A stretch of 9,346 nt of DNA from an uncultured Candidatus Saccharibacteria bacterium (GCA_938049075.1 CALICZ010000129.1:1-9346), one strand, 5' to 3'; shown: positions 1 through 5,546, counted from the first letter of the stretch. Numbers and translations: made by a program. The notes: a model not told the origin generated them from the letters alone.

Positions 1-1
1 C

Positions 2-298
2 ATGTGTCACCGCTCGGAGTCGCAGCGGCTGGGGCGCGAGGTGGTGAAGAAGCTCAAGGATGTCGTGCCGCGCCAGAGCTTTGAGGTGGCACTGCAGGCG
101 GCGATCGGTGGAAAGTTTATTGCCCGCGAAAATATTGGTGCCTACCGCAAAGATGTCACTGGCTATCTCTACGGCGGTGATGTGAGCCGCAAGAAGAAGC
201 TCCTCGCCAAGCAAGCTCGCGGCAAGAAACGCATGAAACGCTTTGGTAAAGTCGACATCCCCAGCGAAGCCTTTACAGTAATGCTCAAGCGAGATTAG
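2..298 (+). CDS. lepA: Elongation factor 4 (LepA), C-terminal fragment
   Basis: Only the last 98 codons are in the window; the frame is open through the left edge, so the ATG at position 2 is internal and not the start. LepA is a ribosome-bound GTPase that back-translocates or remodels stalled ribosomes. The visible part is the LepA-specific C-terminal domain. It shows the family-typical run PRQ.FEVA.QAAIG, then ARE, then YGGDVSRKKKLL, then GKKRMK, and ends in the usual VDIPSEAF...L tail. These residues are characteristic of LepA rather than EF-G. The GTPase domains lie upstream, outside the window. The stop is TAG at 296-298, and the tail length is normal for the family, so the 3' end looks intact. 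The next gene starts about 50 bases on and has its own promoter-like element. Confidence 0.95.
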   Translation: MCHRSESQRLGREVVKKLKDVVPRQSFEVALQAAIGGKFIARENIGAYRKDVTGYLYGGDVSRKKKLLAKQARGKKRMKRFGKVDIPSEAFTVMLKRD

Positions 299-330
299 TC
301 GCAAGGCGTGTAATCGTCTCACCTATTGTG

Positions 331-348
331 TGCTATCATAAATATGAT
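331..348 (+). promoter_or_regulatory. Promoter of the guanylate kinase gene (near-leaderless)
   Basis: An extended -10 element, TG-C-TATCAT, lies at 331-339, and a second -10-like hexamer, TATGAT, at 343-348. No good -35 was found. The first would start RNA near 346, just before the ATG at 349. The second would start it at 355, exactly on the second ATG. TATGAT-N6-ATGACG closely resembles the hrcA arrangement TATAAT-N6-ATGACC at 4720-4737. Confidence 0.5.
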
Positions 349-1080
349 ATGACTATGACGAATCTTCAATCACTTATCGAACAATATCAGCCAACTGAGG
401 CAGTGCGCCAGCTTGTGTGTGGCACAAGGATTGTGCTGCTTGTTGGTATTTCGGGGGCCGGCAAGGATACGACTAAGCAGCGGTTGCTCACGAGCACCGA
501 GTTTGCCGATATCGTCTCGTACACCACCCGTCAGCCTCGCCAGAACAAAGGTGTATGGGAGCAAAAGGGAGTCGACTATCATTATATCGATGAAGCAACT
601 GCCGCAGAGTTGTTGCAGAGCCGTGCCTTTGTAGAGGCGAAGTTTGTCCATGGAACACTGTATGGTACAGGGGTCAGGCAGATTCAGGATATTCGCGATG
701 CAGGCAAGATTGCAGTGACGGATATTGATGTGCAGGGTGTTGATGAGTACAAGAAGCTCTCCCCAGGCGTGGTCGCGATATTCCTCTTGCCACCGAACTT
801 CCAAGAGTGGCAGCGGCGCCTCAGTGTGCGCTATACCTCGCAGGCGGAGTTTGATCGTGAGTGGCCCAAGCGCTATACCAGTGCAATCCGCGAAATTACT
901 CACGCACTCGAAGTCCCATACTACCACTTCGTCATCAACGATGATATCGACGAGACGGCACGCATTGTGCGGGCAATTGCCTCCAAGCCAGATGTGTATA
1001 ATCGCAAGGACGACGAAGCTCGCTTAGCGGCGCGAGATTTGCTCGATAGCCTCTTGCGCGAGCACCCGGAGCATGTATGA
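349..1080 (+). CDS. gmk: Guanylate kinase family protein
   Basis: Guanylate kinase phosphorylates GMP to GDP with ATP in the cytoplasm. Counting from the ATG at 349 (243 aa), the sequence has a P-loop GISGAGKDT at about 33-41, the GMP-binding TTRxPR at 59-64, a DYHYI that matches the family's DYxF, HGTLYGT at 101-107, DIDVQG at 125-130, and LLPP near 146-149 followed by a RRL lid-region motif. All are in the canonical order. The P-loop has D where GMP kinases usually have S (GxSGxGKST), and there are about 30 residues before the P-loop plus a longer C-terminal tail; typical Gmk is about 205 aa. A diverged nucleotide kinase with another substrate is therefore possible. The start could also be ATG 355, or less likely GTG 328, which overlaps the promoter. 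The TGA stop overlaps the next start (ATGA), indicating a two-gene operon. Confidence 0.82.
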   Translation: MTMTNLQSLIEQYQPTEAVRQLVCGTRIVLLVGISGAGKDTTKQRLLTSTEFADIVSYTTRQPRQNKGVWEQKGVDYHYIDEATAAELLQSRAFVEAKFVHGTLYGTGVRQIQDIRDAGKIAVTDIDVQGVDEYKKLSPGVVAIFLLPPNFQEWQRRLSVRYTSQAEFDREWPKRYTSAIREITHALEVPYYHFVINDDIDETARIVRAIASKPDVYNRKDDEARLAARDLLDSLLREHPEHV

Positions 1081-2507
1081 GTAAGCCAGCCACGCGTACT
1101 GCCGCTGAGCCAGGTGCTGCCGAGCATAAGCAGCGCTCATCCCTGGCGCTGCGCCGGCCAGTGTGGTCGCCCACGGCGTTGGTCGATCAAGGGTTCTTTA
1201 TTTTTGCGGGGGCGGCGTCATTTTGGTTTGTTTGGCTGGTGTGGCGCGAGGGCTGGCACACTGGTGGCTGGTGGCTGGTAGGGTTTTTTGCTGTGGTGTG
1301 GTTGATCACGGCATATTTTGCATTGCCGCGCTTGCACCGTATCTTAAGTAGTATTTATGTACCTAATTATTTCATTGGCCGAACACGCACCACAGATGGC
1401 CTCCTCGGAGATCCGGTTAATCTCGCCTTTCGTGGCAACGAAGCTCAGCTCCACCGTGCCATGACGGCCGCTGGCTGGGCGCTGGCTGATGACGTGACGG
1501 TGCGCTCGTCGTGGCGGATTATCCTCGCCACATTAACCCGTCGCAGCTATCCTAATGCACCAGTCTCACCCCTAGTGTTGTTTGGCCGGCAGCAGGACTT
1601 TGCCTACCAGCAGGAGATCGATGGCAACCCGGGCAAGCGTCACCACGTGCGCTTTTGGCGCTGCCCCCAGGGGTGGTTGCTGCCCGGTGGGCATCAGGTC
1701 GACTGGCTCGCAGCTGGTACGTACGACAAGAGTGTGGGGTTATCAATCTTTACGTTGCAAGTGACGCACAAGATCGACGAAAATACCGACATCGAGCGCG
1801 ACTATGTCGTCAAGACGGTTACGCGCGCTCTTCGTTCGATTGAGCTGACGGTGCTGGAGGATTTCTCGACGGGCTACCACTCACGCAACGGGGGTGGAGA
1901 CAACATTATTACCGATGGCGACCTGCCCGTTATTGAGCTTGGCCGCGTCCGTGCCAAGGCAAGCGAAGACGAAGACGCACCCTCCGATCTAATCCTCGAT
2001 GCAACGACGCACGAGACTATGCCTGATGAACACGCTACCCTCATGTCGCAATTTTTGAGCCGCCGCCCACCACAGATCGCCCTTGGGATTATTATGATTG
2101 GTCTGGCGATTGCTGTAGCCACGATGAGTACCTTCTTCGAGATTCTCAACTTTAGCCACTTGCGTATGGAAGTCGTGCGGATTTTTCACGAGAGTGGCCT
2201 GCCGCTGCAGAGTATTGAGAGTGCGACGCATATCGTGGCGACTATCTCAGCCATTGTATCTACAACGTGGATTGGCATCGTGATTTTTCTTGCGGGGCTA
2301 ACCTTCCGCGGCAGCGATCGCTCGCGTATTTTACTGATGAGCATTGCCAGCCTTGCAGCGGTGATTAGTTCATTTGGGCTAACTATCGGCAGGGTTACAT
2401 GGTCGGCTGCTGGCACGTTGCTCTTCATTGGTATCAACATCGTCATCGTGCTCATGTTCTCCACCGATGCTGCCCGGCGCTTCACGCGGGCACGCAGTGG
2501 GAAGTAA
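1077..2507 (+). CDS. Membrane protein with LssY C-terminal domain
   Basis: This 476-residue integral membrane protein overlaps the kinase stop by 4 bases (ATGA), so it is co-transcribed and probably translationally coupled. Hydrophobic segments lie at about 38-58, 65-84, 335-355, 385-409, 417-437 and 443-462. The soluble part between helices 2 and 3, about 100-265, matches the LssY_C family as I know it. It has DPVNLAF.G at the start, then AL/AAGW, SSWR, R.YP.APVSPL.LFGR.QD.AYQ, RHHVRFWR, then W...A.TYD.SVGLS....VTHKID..ID.ERDYV. An acidic, flexible stretch at about 290-320 follows. The biochemical role of this domain is not established; in other bacteria it occurs beside or fused to PAP2-phosphatase or DedA-like membrane proteins. 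The pairing with a guanylate kinase may reflect only a shared promoter. Domain call fairly secure; function unknown. Confidence 0.8.
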   Translation: MSKPATRTAAEPGAAEHKQRSSLALRRPVWSPTALVDQGFFIFAGAASFWFVWLVWREGWHTGGWWLVGFFAVVWLITAYFALPRLHRILSSIYVPNYFIGRTRTTDGLLGDPVNLAFRGNEAQLHRAMTAAGWALADDVTVRSSWRIILATLTRRSYPNAPVSPLVLFGRQQDFAYQQEIDGNPGKRHHVRFWRCPQGWLLPGGHQVDWLAAGTYDKSVGLSIFTLQVTHKIDENTDIERDYVVKTVTRALRSIELTVLEDFSTGYHSRNGGGDNIITDGDLPVIELGRVRAKASEDEDAPSDLILDATTHETMPDEHATLMSQFLSRRPPQIALGIIMIGLAIAVATMSTFFEILNFSHLRMEVVRIFHESGLPLQSIESATHIVATISAIVSTTWIGIVIFLAGLTFRGSDRSRILLMSIASLAAVISSFGLTIGRVTWSAAGTLLFIGINIVIVLMFSTDAARRFTRARSGK

Positions 2508-2749
2508 TGGTCGCAAATTTGTAGGTTATACCCGGTACTGTTGCGCTGTTTCTATTCTGATGCGGACGAGGAGGGTAGTCTATTGTATCTGATAAAGCTA
2601 CTATCGATCGTAACAATTAACCCTGACCTCAGGGAGAGGAGCTGAATAATCACGAATAATATTCATCCCTATCAATGTTCCAAGGAAGAGGTAATAACAA
2701 CGAGAGGCGCGAGAACTGACAAAGCTTTGGCGACTCAAATTCACTCAGA
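2508..2749 (+). other. Intergenic stretch, no convincing gene
   Basis: This is 242 bases between the LssY_C gene and the promoter of the unknown cluster. It holds one possible 20-codon ORF (2583-2645) with a good Shine-Dalgarno and a small hairpin CCCTG-ACCT-CAGGG at 2621-2634 that has no T-run after it. There is no recognisable terminator for the upstream operon and no RNA gene that I can see. Confidence 0.5.
2583..2645 (+). CDS. Possible 20-codon mini-ORF
   Basis: A strong Shine-Dalgarno GAGGAGGG (2568-2575) lies 7 bases before TTG 2583. The TTG opens a 20-codon frame ending in TGA at 2643-2645. The predicted peptide starts MYLIKLLSIV, hydrophobic with one lysine, and ends in a charged DLRERS. 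The last third of the ORF coincides with the short hairpin at 2621-2634. It could be a leader peptide or chance; no promoter was found in front of it. Confidence 0.2.
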   Translation: MYLIKLLSIVTINPDLRERS

Positions 2750-2778
2750 TTGACAACAGGGCAAAAAATCGCTACACT
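2750..2778 (+). promoter_or_regulatory. Promoter of the unknown cluster, TTGACA-N17-TACACT
   Basis: A perfect -35 hexamer TTGACA (2750-2755) and a -10 TACACT (2773-2778) are separated by exactly 17 bases. RNA would begin near 2785, about 4 bases before GTG 2789, so the message would be almost leaderless. The TTG of the -35 box could be mistaken for a start codon, since it opens the longest version of the downstream reading frame. Confidence 0.65.
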
Positions 2779-2788
2779 ACCTGATATT

Positions 2789-3316
2789 GTGACAGAGCAG
2801 CTTGGTGATTTTTACGGTATTATTGGTGGGCTGAGTACGGATCTTGATCTTGATAGCAATATCCCTAAAAAATGTCAAAAGTGCCCACTGCTGGCAGGGA
2901 CAATAGAGGCGCTCAAAACTGCATGGGCGCAGAAGAAAGCGCTGGAGCGTACAGCACTGGAGACGGCAGGCAATATTAAAACATGGCTACGAGTGCAAGG
3001 CATGTCTGAGGAGGAGATAAAGCAGATCCTAGAAGACCCGGAGCGGCTAGAAGAAGCACGAGTTGAGTATGGACGGATCGTAGAGATGAATCTTGCTATA
3101 GGGGGTGCCGCGCTCAATCAGTTGCTGCCAGGTATAGAAAGGCAAACAGCAGGCTGCCCTGGAATTATAAAATGCACGAGTCGAGATGGAGAAACGGTTG
3201 TAGAGGTGTGCGGCTCACCCACGATGCTTGATGGAGAGAGTAACGAAGCAGCGATAGTCTATCGTACTGGCAGAGGTAAGCAGAATCCGTCCGGATCAGA
3301 CACCTCCGAGCAATAG
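2789..3316 (+). CDS. Unknown cysteine protein, first of two tandem paralogs
   Basis: I do not recognise this 175-aa soluble protein. From GTG 2789 it has FYGI at 8-11, IPK at 25-27, a C29-x-x-C32-P pair, a TAW at 44-46, a long charged helical middle with a DP at 83-84, and a C-terminal part with C123, C129 and C141 around an RDG (132-134) and VEV. The CxxCP plus later cysteines could bind zinc or another metal; this is inference. I chose GTG 2789 rather than TTG 2750 for two reasons. TTG 2750 is the -35 box of a near-consensus promoter. GTG 2789 also brings the N-terminus into line with the downstream paralog, with FYGI at residue 8 against 9. Neither start has a Shine-Dalgarno. There is no signal peptide or membrane segment. 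ATA, AGA and AGG codons seem more frequent than in the flanking housekeeping genes (by eye), which would fit acquired DNA. Confidence 0.7.
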   Translation: MTEQLGDFYGIIGGLSTDLDLDSNIPKKCQKCPLLAGTIEALKTAWAQKKALERTALETAGNIKTWLRVQGMSEEEIKQILEDPERLEEARVEYGRIVEMNLAIGGAALNQLLPGIERQTAGCPGIIKCTSRDGETVVEVCGSPTMLDGESNEAAIVYRTGRGKQNPSGSDTSEQ

Positions 3317-3366
3317 CAGCCTATTTCGTCAATAAATAACTACAGAGGGGAATATACAAAACACTG

Positions 3367-3639
3367 ATGGCATCAGACAAAGGACGAGAATTTTATGGCA
3401 TTGTGGAGGGGCTAGATGAGCCAGATATATCTGCGGCTTCTTATATCCCCAAGCAGTGCTATGGCTGCCCGCGAGCAGCCGAGTTGCGCCGCAGGATAGC
3501 GATGACGGCTTGGACGTATAGTGAGCTCTGGAAAAATTGCTTTGACATTGCAGATGGTGACCCCGACCTGGGCAAAAGGCTATCGTGCGTGCAATGGATA
3601 GGTTCAAGCGGGAGAATCAGCAGGCAAGAGATAAACTGA
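3367..3639 (+). CDS. Unknown cysteine protein, second paralog, probably frameshifted
   Basis: The 90-aa frame starts at ATG 3367. It is paralogous to the 2789-3316 product: FYGI at 9-12, IPK at 27-29, C31-x-x-C34-P, and TAW at 47-49, with spacings that differ from the first copy by only one residue. After the DGDP at 63-66 the annotated frame gives a short unlike tail ending at TAA 3637-3639. The -1 frame gives a tail that aligns without gaps to the first copy (see 3561-3671). So this is either a broken gene, a programmed frameshift, or a base missed in a C-run during sequencing. An AGAGGGG (3344-3350) lies 16 bases before the ATG, too far for a normal Shine-Dalgarno. A TATACA at 3353-3358 could be a -10 box for a near-leaderless message. 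Function unknown. Confidence 0.6.
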   Translation: MASDKGREFYGIVEGLDEPDISAASYIPKQCYGCPRAAELRRRIAMTAWTYSELWKNCFDIADGDPDLGKRLSCVQWIGSSGRISRQEIN

Positions 3640-3671
3640 GCCAGCTAATCACTCAGTGTAAGGAGTACTAG
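3561..3671 (+). other. Frameshifted continuation of the second paralog
   Basis: Reading CCC at 3561-3563 instead of 3562-3564 within the run C3561-C3564 continues the protein as DP-RPGQKAIVRAM and on to TAG 3669-3671, giving about 101 residues in total. From that DP, the continuation lines up gap-free with residues 83-113 of the first paralog: D, P, A, V, L, Q and L are identical at offsets 1, 2, 8, 10, 27, 29 and 30. The tail is charged and helical and ends in TQCKEY. The stop lies 2 bases before the next ORF's start, and that ORF's Shine-Dalgarno is inside this tail, as expected in a packed operon. Confidence 0.5.
3660..3665 (+). promoter_or_regulatory. Shine-Dalgarno for the 40-codon ORF
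   Basis: AAGGAG lies 8 bases before TTG 3674. It is the best Shine-Dalgarno in the cluster and is the reason to treat TTG 3674 as a genuine start. Confidence 0.55.
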
Positions 3672-3673
3672 TC

Positions 3674-3796
3674 TTGATAGGTAAAATAGTAGAAAGAAAT
3701 GGCAAGGTAGCAGAGGTGAAGATTACTGCATATATGTCACCATCACTCCTGCGTCGCGACCTCGATGACCAAGGAGCGGAGGATGGTTCGCTGTGA
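3674..3796 (+). CDS. Small unknown protein, 40 aa
   Basis: TTG 3674, preceded by AAGGAG at 8 bases, opens a 40-codon frame ending at TGA 3794-3796. That stop overlaps the GTG start of the HExxH gene (GTGA), so the two are probably translationally coupled. The predicted peptide begins IGKIVERNGKVAEVKI and then MSPSLL. It shows a short resemblance to the C-terminal part of the first cysteine paralog: I.K..xR[DN]G...V.EV, then SP.[ML]L further on. If real, the second copy of that protein is split into an N-terminal piece (3367-3671) and this C-terminal piece. The alternative is an unrelated small protein or a coupling leader. No cysteine, signal peptide or membrane segment is present. The match is too short to be sure. 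Confidence 0.45.
   Translation: MIGKIVERNGKVAEVKITAYMSPSLLRRDLDDQGAEDGSL
3778..3782 (+). promoter_or_regulatory. Shine-Dalgarno for the HExxH gene
   Basis: GGAGG lies 10 bases before GTG 3793, inside the end of the 40-codon ORF. It supports GTG 3793 as the start and a 4-base overlap with the preceding stop. Confidence 0.5.
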
Positions 3797-4680
3797 TACG
3801 CCGCTGGCAAGCTGGGTCACCACGGTCGATCCAAGAGTGGTATAGCTCTACCCAAGAGCGGGGGTATGGCTATACGCTTGCTCGTGATGGGCTGGAGTTA
3901 GCACACGAAATTGCCGATCTCCCGAGAGTGCAAGAGGCACTGGGAAACGTCTGTATACTTGCGACAACGCTGGATACGCTCCATGCTTGTCGTGTGACTC
4001 GCCGTGGTATACTCTCACCACCACGCGAATATCCGCACGGACAATGGCAAGAGCGCGATGTATATCCACTCATTGCTGTGCCTGCAAATGACCATGTACG
4101 ATCACCAATGTGCTATCCCTCACCAACTCAACGCCGTAATGTAGCAAGAGTAGCGCAACATCCAGAAGCTATAGCAGACCTCTTTACGCCAGAAGCGTGG
4201 CCGCTTGATGAAATACCGCCCGTCCAAGATAGGCAACATGCCATTGCCTATGCTGAGTCAATAATCATCGCACCAGATTATCGCGCATATAGCGGACGCC
4301 CACACATTAGCCTTCGCAAGAAGCAGCCTGGTCGGCCCGATAGATCGCAGACACTTATTGCTGCACACGAAGTTATTCATGAGGCAGTCCACCTAAGCCA
4401 TTTTGTTCATCATCCGATATATCATGAGGAGAAGAGGGATCGATATCGCGCCATCACCGAGATTGTCGCTTTTAGCGTTAATGCGGCAGTGAGCCGAGCA
4501 ATTGCACAGGGGTCACCAGCGATGCGTGAGCGATATCTTGCAGCAATGTCGACAGCGATGCGGGTTGATGCAGCCCGCCATTCTATCAATGGTTCGATCT
4601 CAAGTAGCAACGCTTTTGCTAACATCGAGCAGGTTATCGCAGCGGTTAAGCAGCAAGGAATAGGCTACATCTTTCACTAG
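3793..4680 (+). CDS. Predicted zinc metallopeptidase-like protein (HExxH)
   Basis: This is a 295-aa soluble protein of unknown family. A gluzincin-type motif H192-E193-V194-I195-H196 lies in a helix-like stretch (AAHEVIHEAVHLSHFVHH), and an E223 in ITEIVAFSVNA about 27 residues later fits a third zinc ligand. The catalytic base would be E193. The segment 192-211 is unusually rich in histidine (H192, 196, 200, 203, 206, 207 and 211). The N-terminal half (1-150) has no motif I can name. There is no signal peptide or membrane helix, so a cytoplasmic target is more likely than secretion by a standard route. GTG 3793 is chosen because of GGAGG at 10 bases and the GTGA overlap with the 40-codon ORF. 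The gene ends 4 bases before the hrcA operator with no terminator between. The cysteine proteins just upstream could be substrates, regulators or partners; that is speculation. Confidence 0.6.
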   Translation: MIRRWQAGSPRSIQEWYSSTQERGYGYTLARDGLELAHEIADLPRVQEALGNVCILATTLDTLHACRVTRRGILSPPREYPHGQWQERDVYPLIAVPANDHVRSPMCYPSPTQRRNVARVAQHPEAIADLFTPEAWPLDEIPPVQDRQHAIAYAESIIIAPDYRAYSGRPHISLRKKQPGRPDRSQTLIAAHEVIHEAVHLSHFVHHPIYHEEKRDRYRAITEIVAFSVNAAVSRAIAQGSPAMRERYLAAMSTAMRVDAARHSINGSISSSNAFANIEQVIAAVKQQGIGYIFH

Positions 4681-4684
4681 CTCA

Positions 4685-4711
4685 TTAGCACTCTATTGAC
4701 GAGAGTGCCAA
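4685..4711 (+). promoter_or_regulatory. CIRCE operator of hrcA
   Basis: TTAGCACTC-N9-GAGTGCCAA matches the CIRCE consensus TTAGCACTC-N9-GAGTGCTAA at 17 of 18 arm positions (C for T in the right arm). It overlaps the -35 box of the hrcA promoter, so HrcA binding here would block RNA polymerase and autoregulate hrcA. Confidence 0.93.
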
Positions 4712-4725
4712 ACCTACGCTATAAT
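4696..4725 (+). promoter_or_regulatory. hrcA promoter, TTGACG-N18-TATAAT
   Basis: The -35 TTGACG (4696-4701) lies in the CIRCE spacer and the -10 TATAAT is at 4720-4725. The expected start of RNA, 7 bases after the -10, is A4732, which is the A of the hrcA ATG. The message is therefore predicted to be leaderless. Confidence 0.8.
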
Positions 4726-4731
4726 GCGACT

Positions 4732-5442
4732 ATGACCGAACGGCAACAAGCGATTCTTTCTGCCATCATTGAGCAATACGCCGAGATCGCTGCCCCTGTG
4801 GGGAGTGTGACGCTAGCGAAGCTATTTGGTGTGTCTAGTGCAACTATCCGCAGCGAGATGGCCAAGCTCGAGGAGATGGGTTTCGTCAAGGCGCCGCACA
4901 CCAGTGCCGGGCGTATCCCCACCAGCAAGGGCTACCGCTTCTACGTCAACGGCATCACCAACGCTCAGATGAGTGAGCTCCCTAGCGGAATTGACCGCAG
5001 CACTAAGGCCATCGAAGCGCACGTCAACTCACATCTCGATGCAGCTGACCGAGCCATTCGCAGTGCGGTTGATAGCCTCGTCGAGCTCACGGGTAACCTG
5101 GGCTTTGCTACCATCGGCAGTGAACTCTATATGAATGGTATTAGTCGGCTCTTTAGCCAGCCAGAATTTCTCGAGGGCAAGCACGTCCAATCGGTCGCAC
5201 ATTTGATTGACAATATCGAGCCGTGGCTGCGCGAAGCTCGGCCCAACGAGCCACTTAACGTCTATATCGGTAGCGAGAATCCCATTGGTAAGAGCAGCGA
5301 CGCAACGCTCATCATTAGCAAATTTCGCTCGCCCTATAGCGACCGCAGCTACATTGGTGTGATTGGCCCGATGCGCCAGCACTACCGCCGCACCATCGAG
5401 CTGGTCAAGCGCACTGGGGTGATGCTGGAGGAGATATTATGA
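4732..5442 (+). CDS. hrcA: Heat-inducible transcription repressor HrcA, compact form
   Basis: HrcA is the dimeric repressor that binds CIRCE elements upstream of chaperone genes and depends on chaperonin for folding. The N-terminal winged helix is clear at 1-75: MTERQ.AIL, PVGSVTLA, GVSSATIRSEMA.LEE.GF, then PHTSAGRIPTSKGYRFYV. The C-terminal part is also typical: ELYMNGISRLFSQPEF at about 131-146, VYIGSENP at 177-184, and IGVIGPMR.HY near 208-218. The protein is only 236 aa against about 340 in most bacteria. The missing block lies between LVELTGNLGFATIGS and ELYMNG, removing roughly the first part of the GAF-like region and the dimerisation insert. ATG 4732 is chosen because RNA starts there; the longer frame from TTG 4696 would begin in the -35 box. 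grpE follows after 114 bases. Confidence 0.95.
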   Translation: MTERQQAILSAIIEQYAEIAAPVGSVTLAKLFGVSSATIRSEMAKLEEMGFVKAPHTSAGRIPTSKGYRFYVNGITNAQMSELPSGIDRSTKAIEAHVNSHLDAADRAIRSAVDSLVELTGNLGFATIGSELYMNGISRLFSQPEFLEGKHVQSVAHLIDNIEPWLREARPNEPLNVYIGSENPIGKSSDATLIISKFRSPYSDRSYIGVIGPMRQHYRRTIELVKRTGVMLEEIL

Positions 5443-5474
5443 TGGCACGACCACTGTTATTTGCGCTGCAGCCA

Positions 5475-5483
5475 TGCTATACT
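5475..5483 (+). promoter_or_regulatory. Probable grpE promoter, extended -10
   Basis: TG-C-TATACT is an extended -10 like the one before the guanylate kinase gene (TG-C-TATCAT at 331-339). The -35 is weak (TGTTAT at 5455-5460, 17-base spacer). RNA would start near 5490 and carry the palindrome at 5500-5518 in its leader. It lies after the hrcA stop and has no CIRCE, so grpE would have some HrcA-independent expression. Confidence 0.5.
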
Positions 5484-5499
5484 ATGAAGGATAATGACG

Positions 5500-5518
5500 A
5501 CTGAGCAGCCTGCTCAGT
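5500..5518 (+). repeat. Palindrome in the grpE leader
   Basis: ACTGAGCAG-C-CTGCTCAGT is a perfect inverted repeat with 9-base arms around a single central base. In RNA it could fold as ACTGAGC-AGCCT-GCTCAGT, a 7-bp stem with a 5-base loop. It lies just after the expected start of RNA and 22 bases before the Shine-Dalgarno. It could be an operator or an RNA hairpin; there is no T-run, so it is not a classic terminator. Confidence 0.6.
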
Positions 5519-5540
5519 ACCACAGGCAAAACCACTAGGC

Positions 5541-5546
5541 AGGAGG
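5541..5546 (+). promoter_or_regulatory. grpE Shine-Dalgarno
   Basis: AGGAGG is only 1 base before ATG 5548 but 10 bases before the in-frame ATG 5557. It therefore decides in favour of ATG 5557 as the start. Confidence 0.7.

Noticed and set aside
328..348. GTG 328 as the guanylate kinase start
   Set aside because: It overlaps the likely -10 elements and has no Shine-Dalgarno; ATG 349 or 355 fits the expected RNA start.
370..927. Long minus-strand open frame (185 codons) opposite the kinase gene
   Set aside because: Antisense shadow of a gene with clear kinase motifs; its product has no recognisable domain and no ribosome site.
2621..2634. Hairpin CCCTG-ACCT-CAGGG as a terminator of the LssY_C operon
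   Set aside because: Only 5 bp and no following T-run.
4696..4731. TTG-initiated 12-codon extension of hrcA
   Set aside because: The TTG is the -35 box inside the CIRCE spacer, and RNA is expected to begin at A4732.
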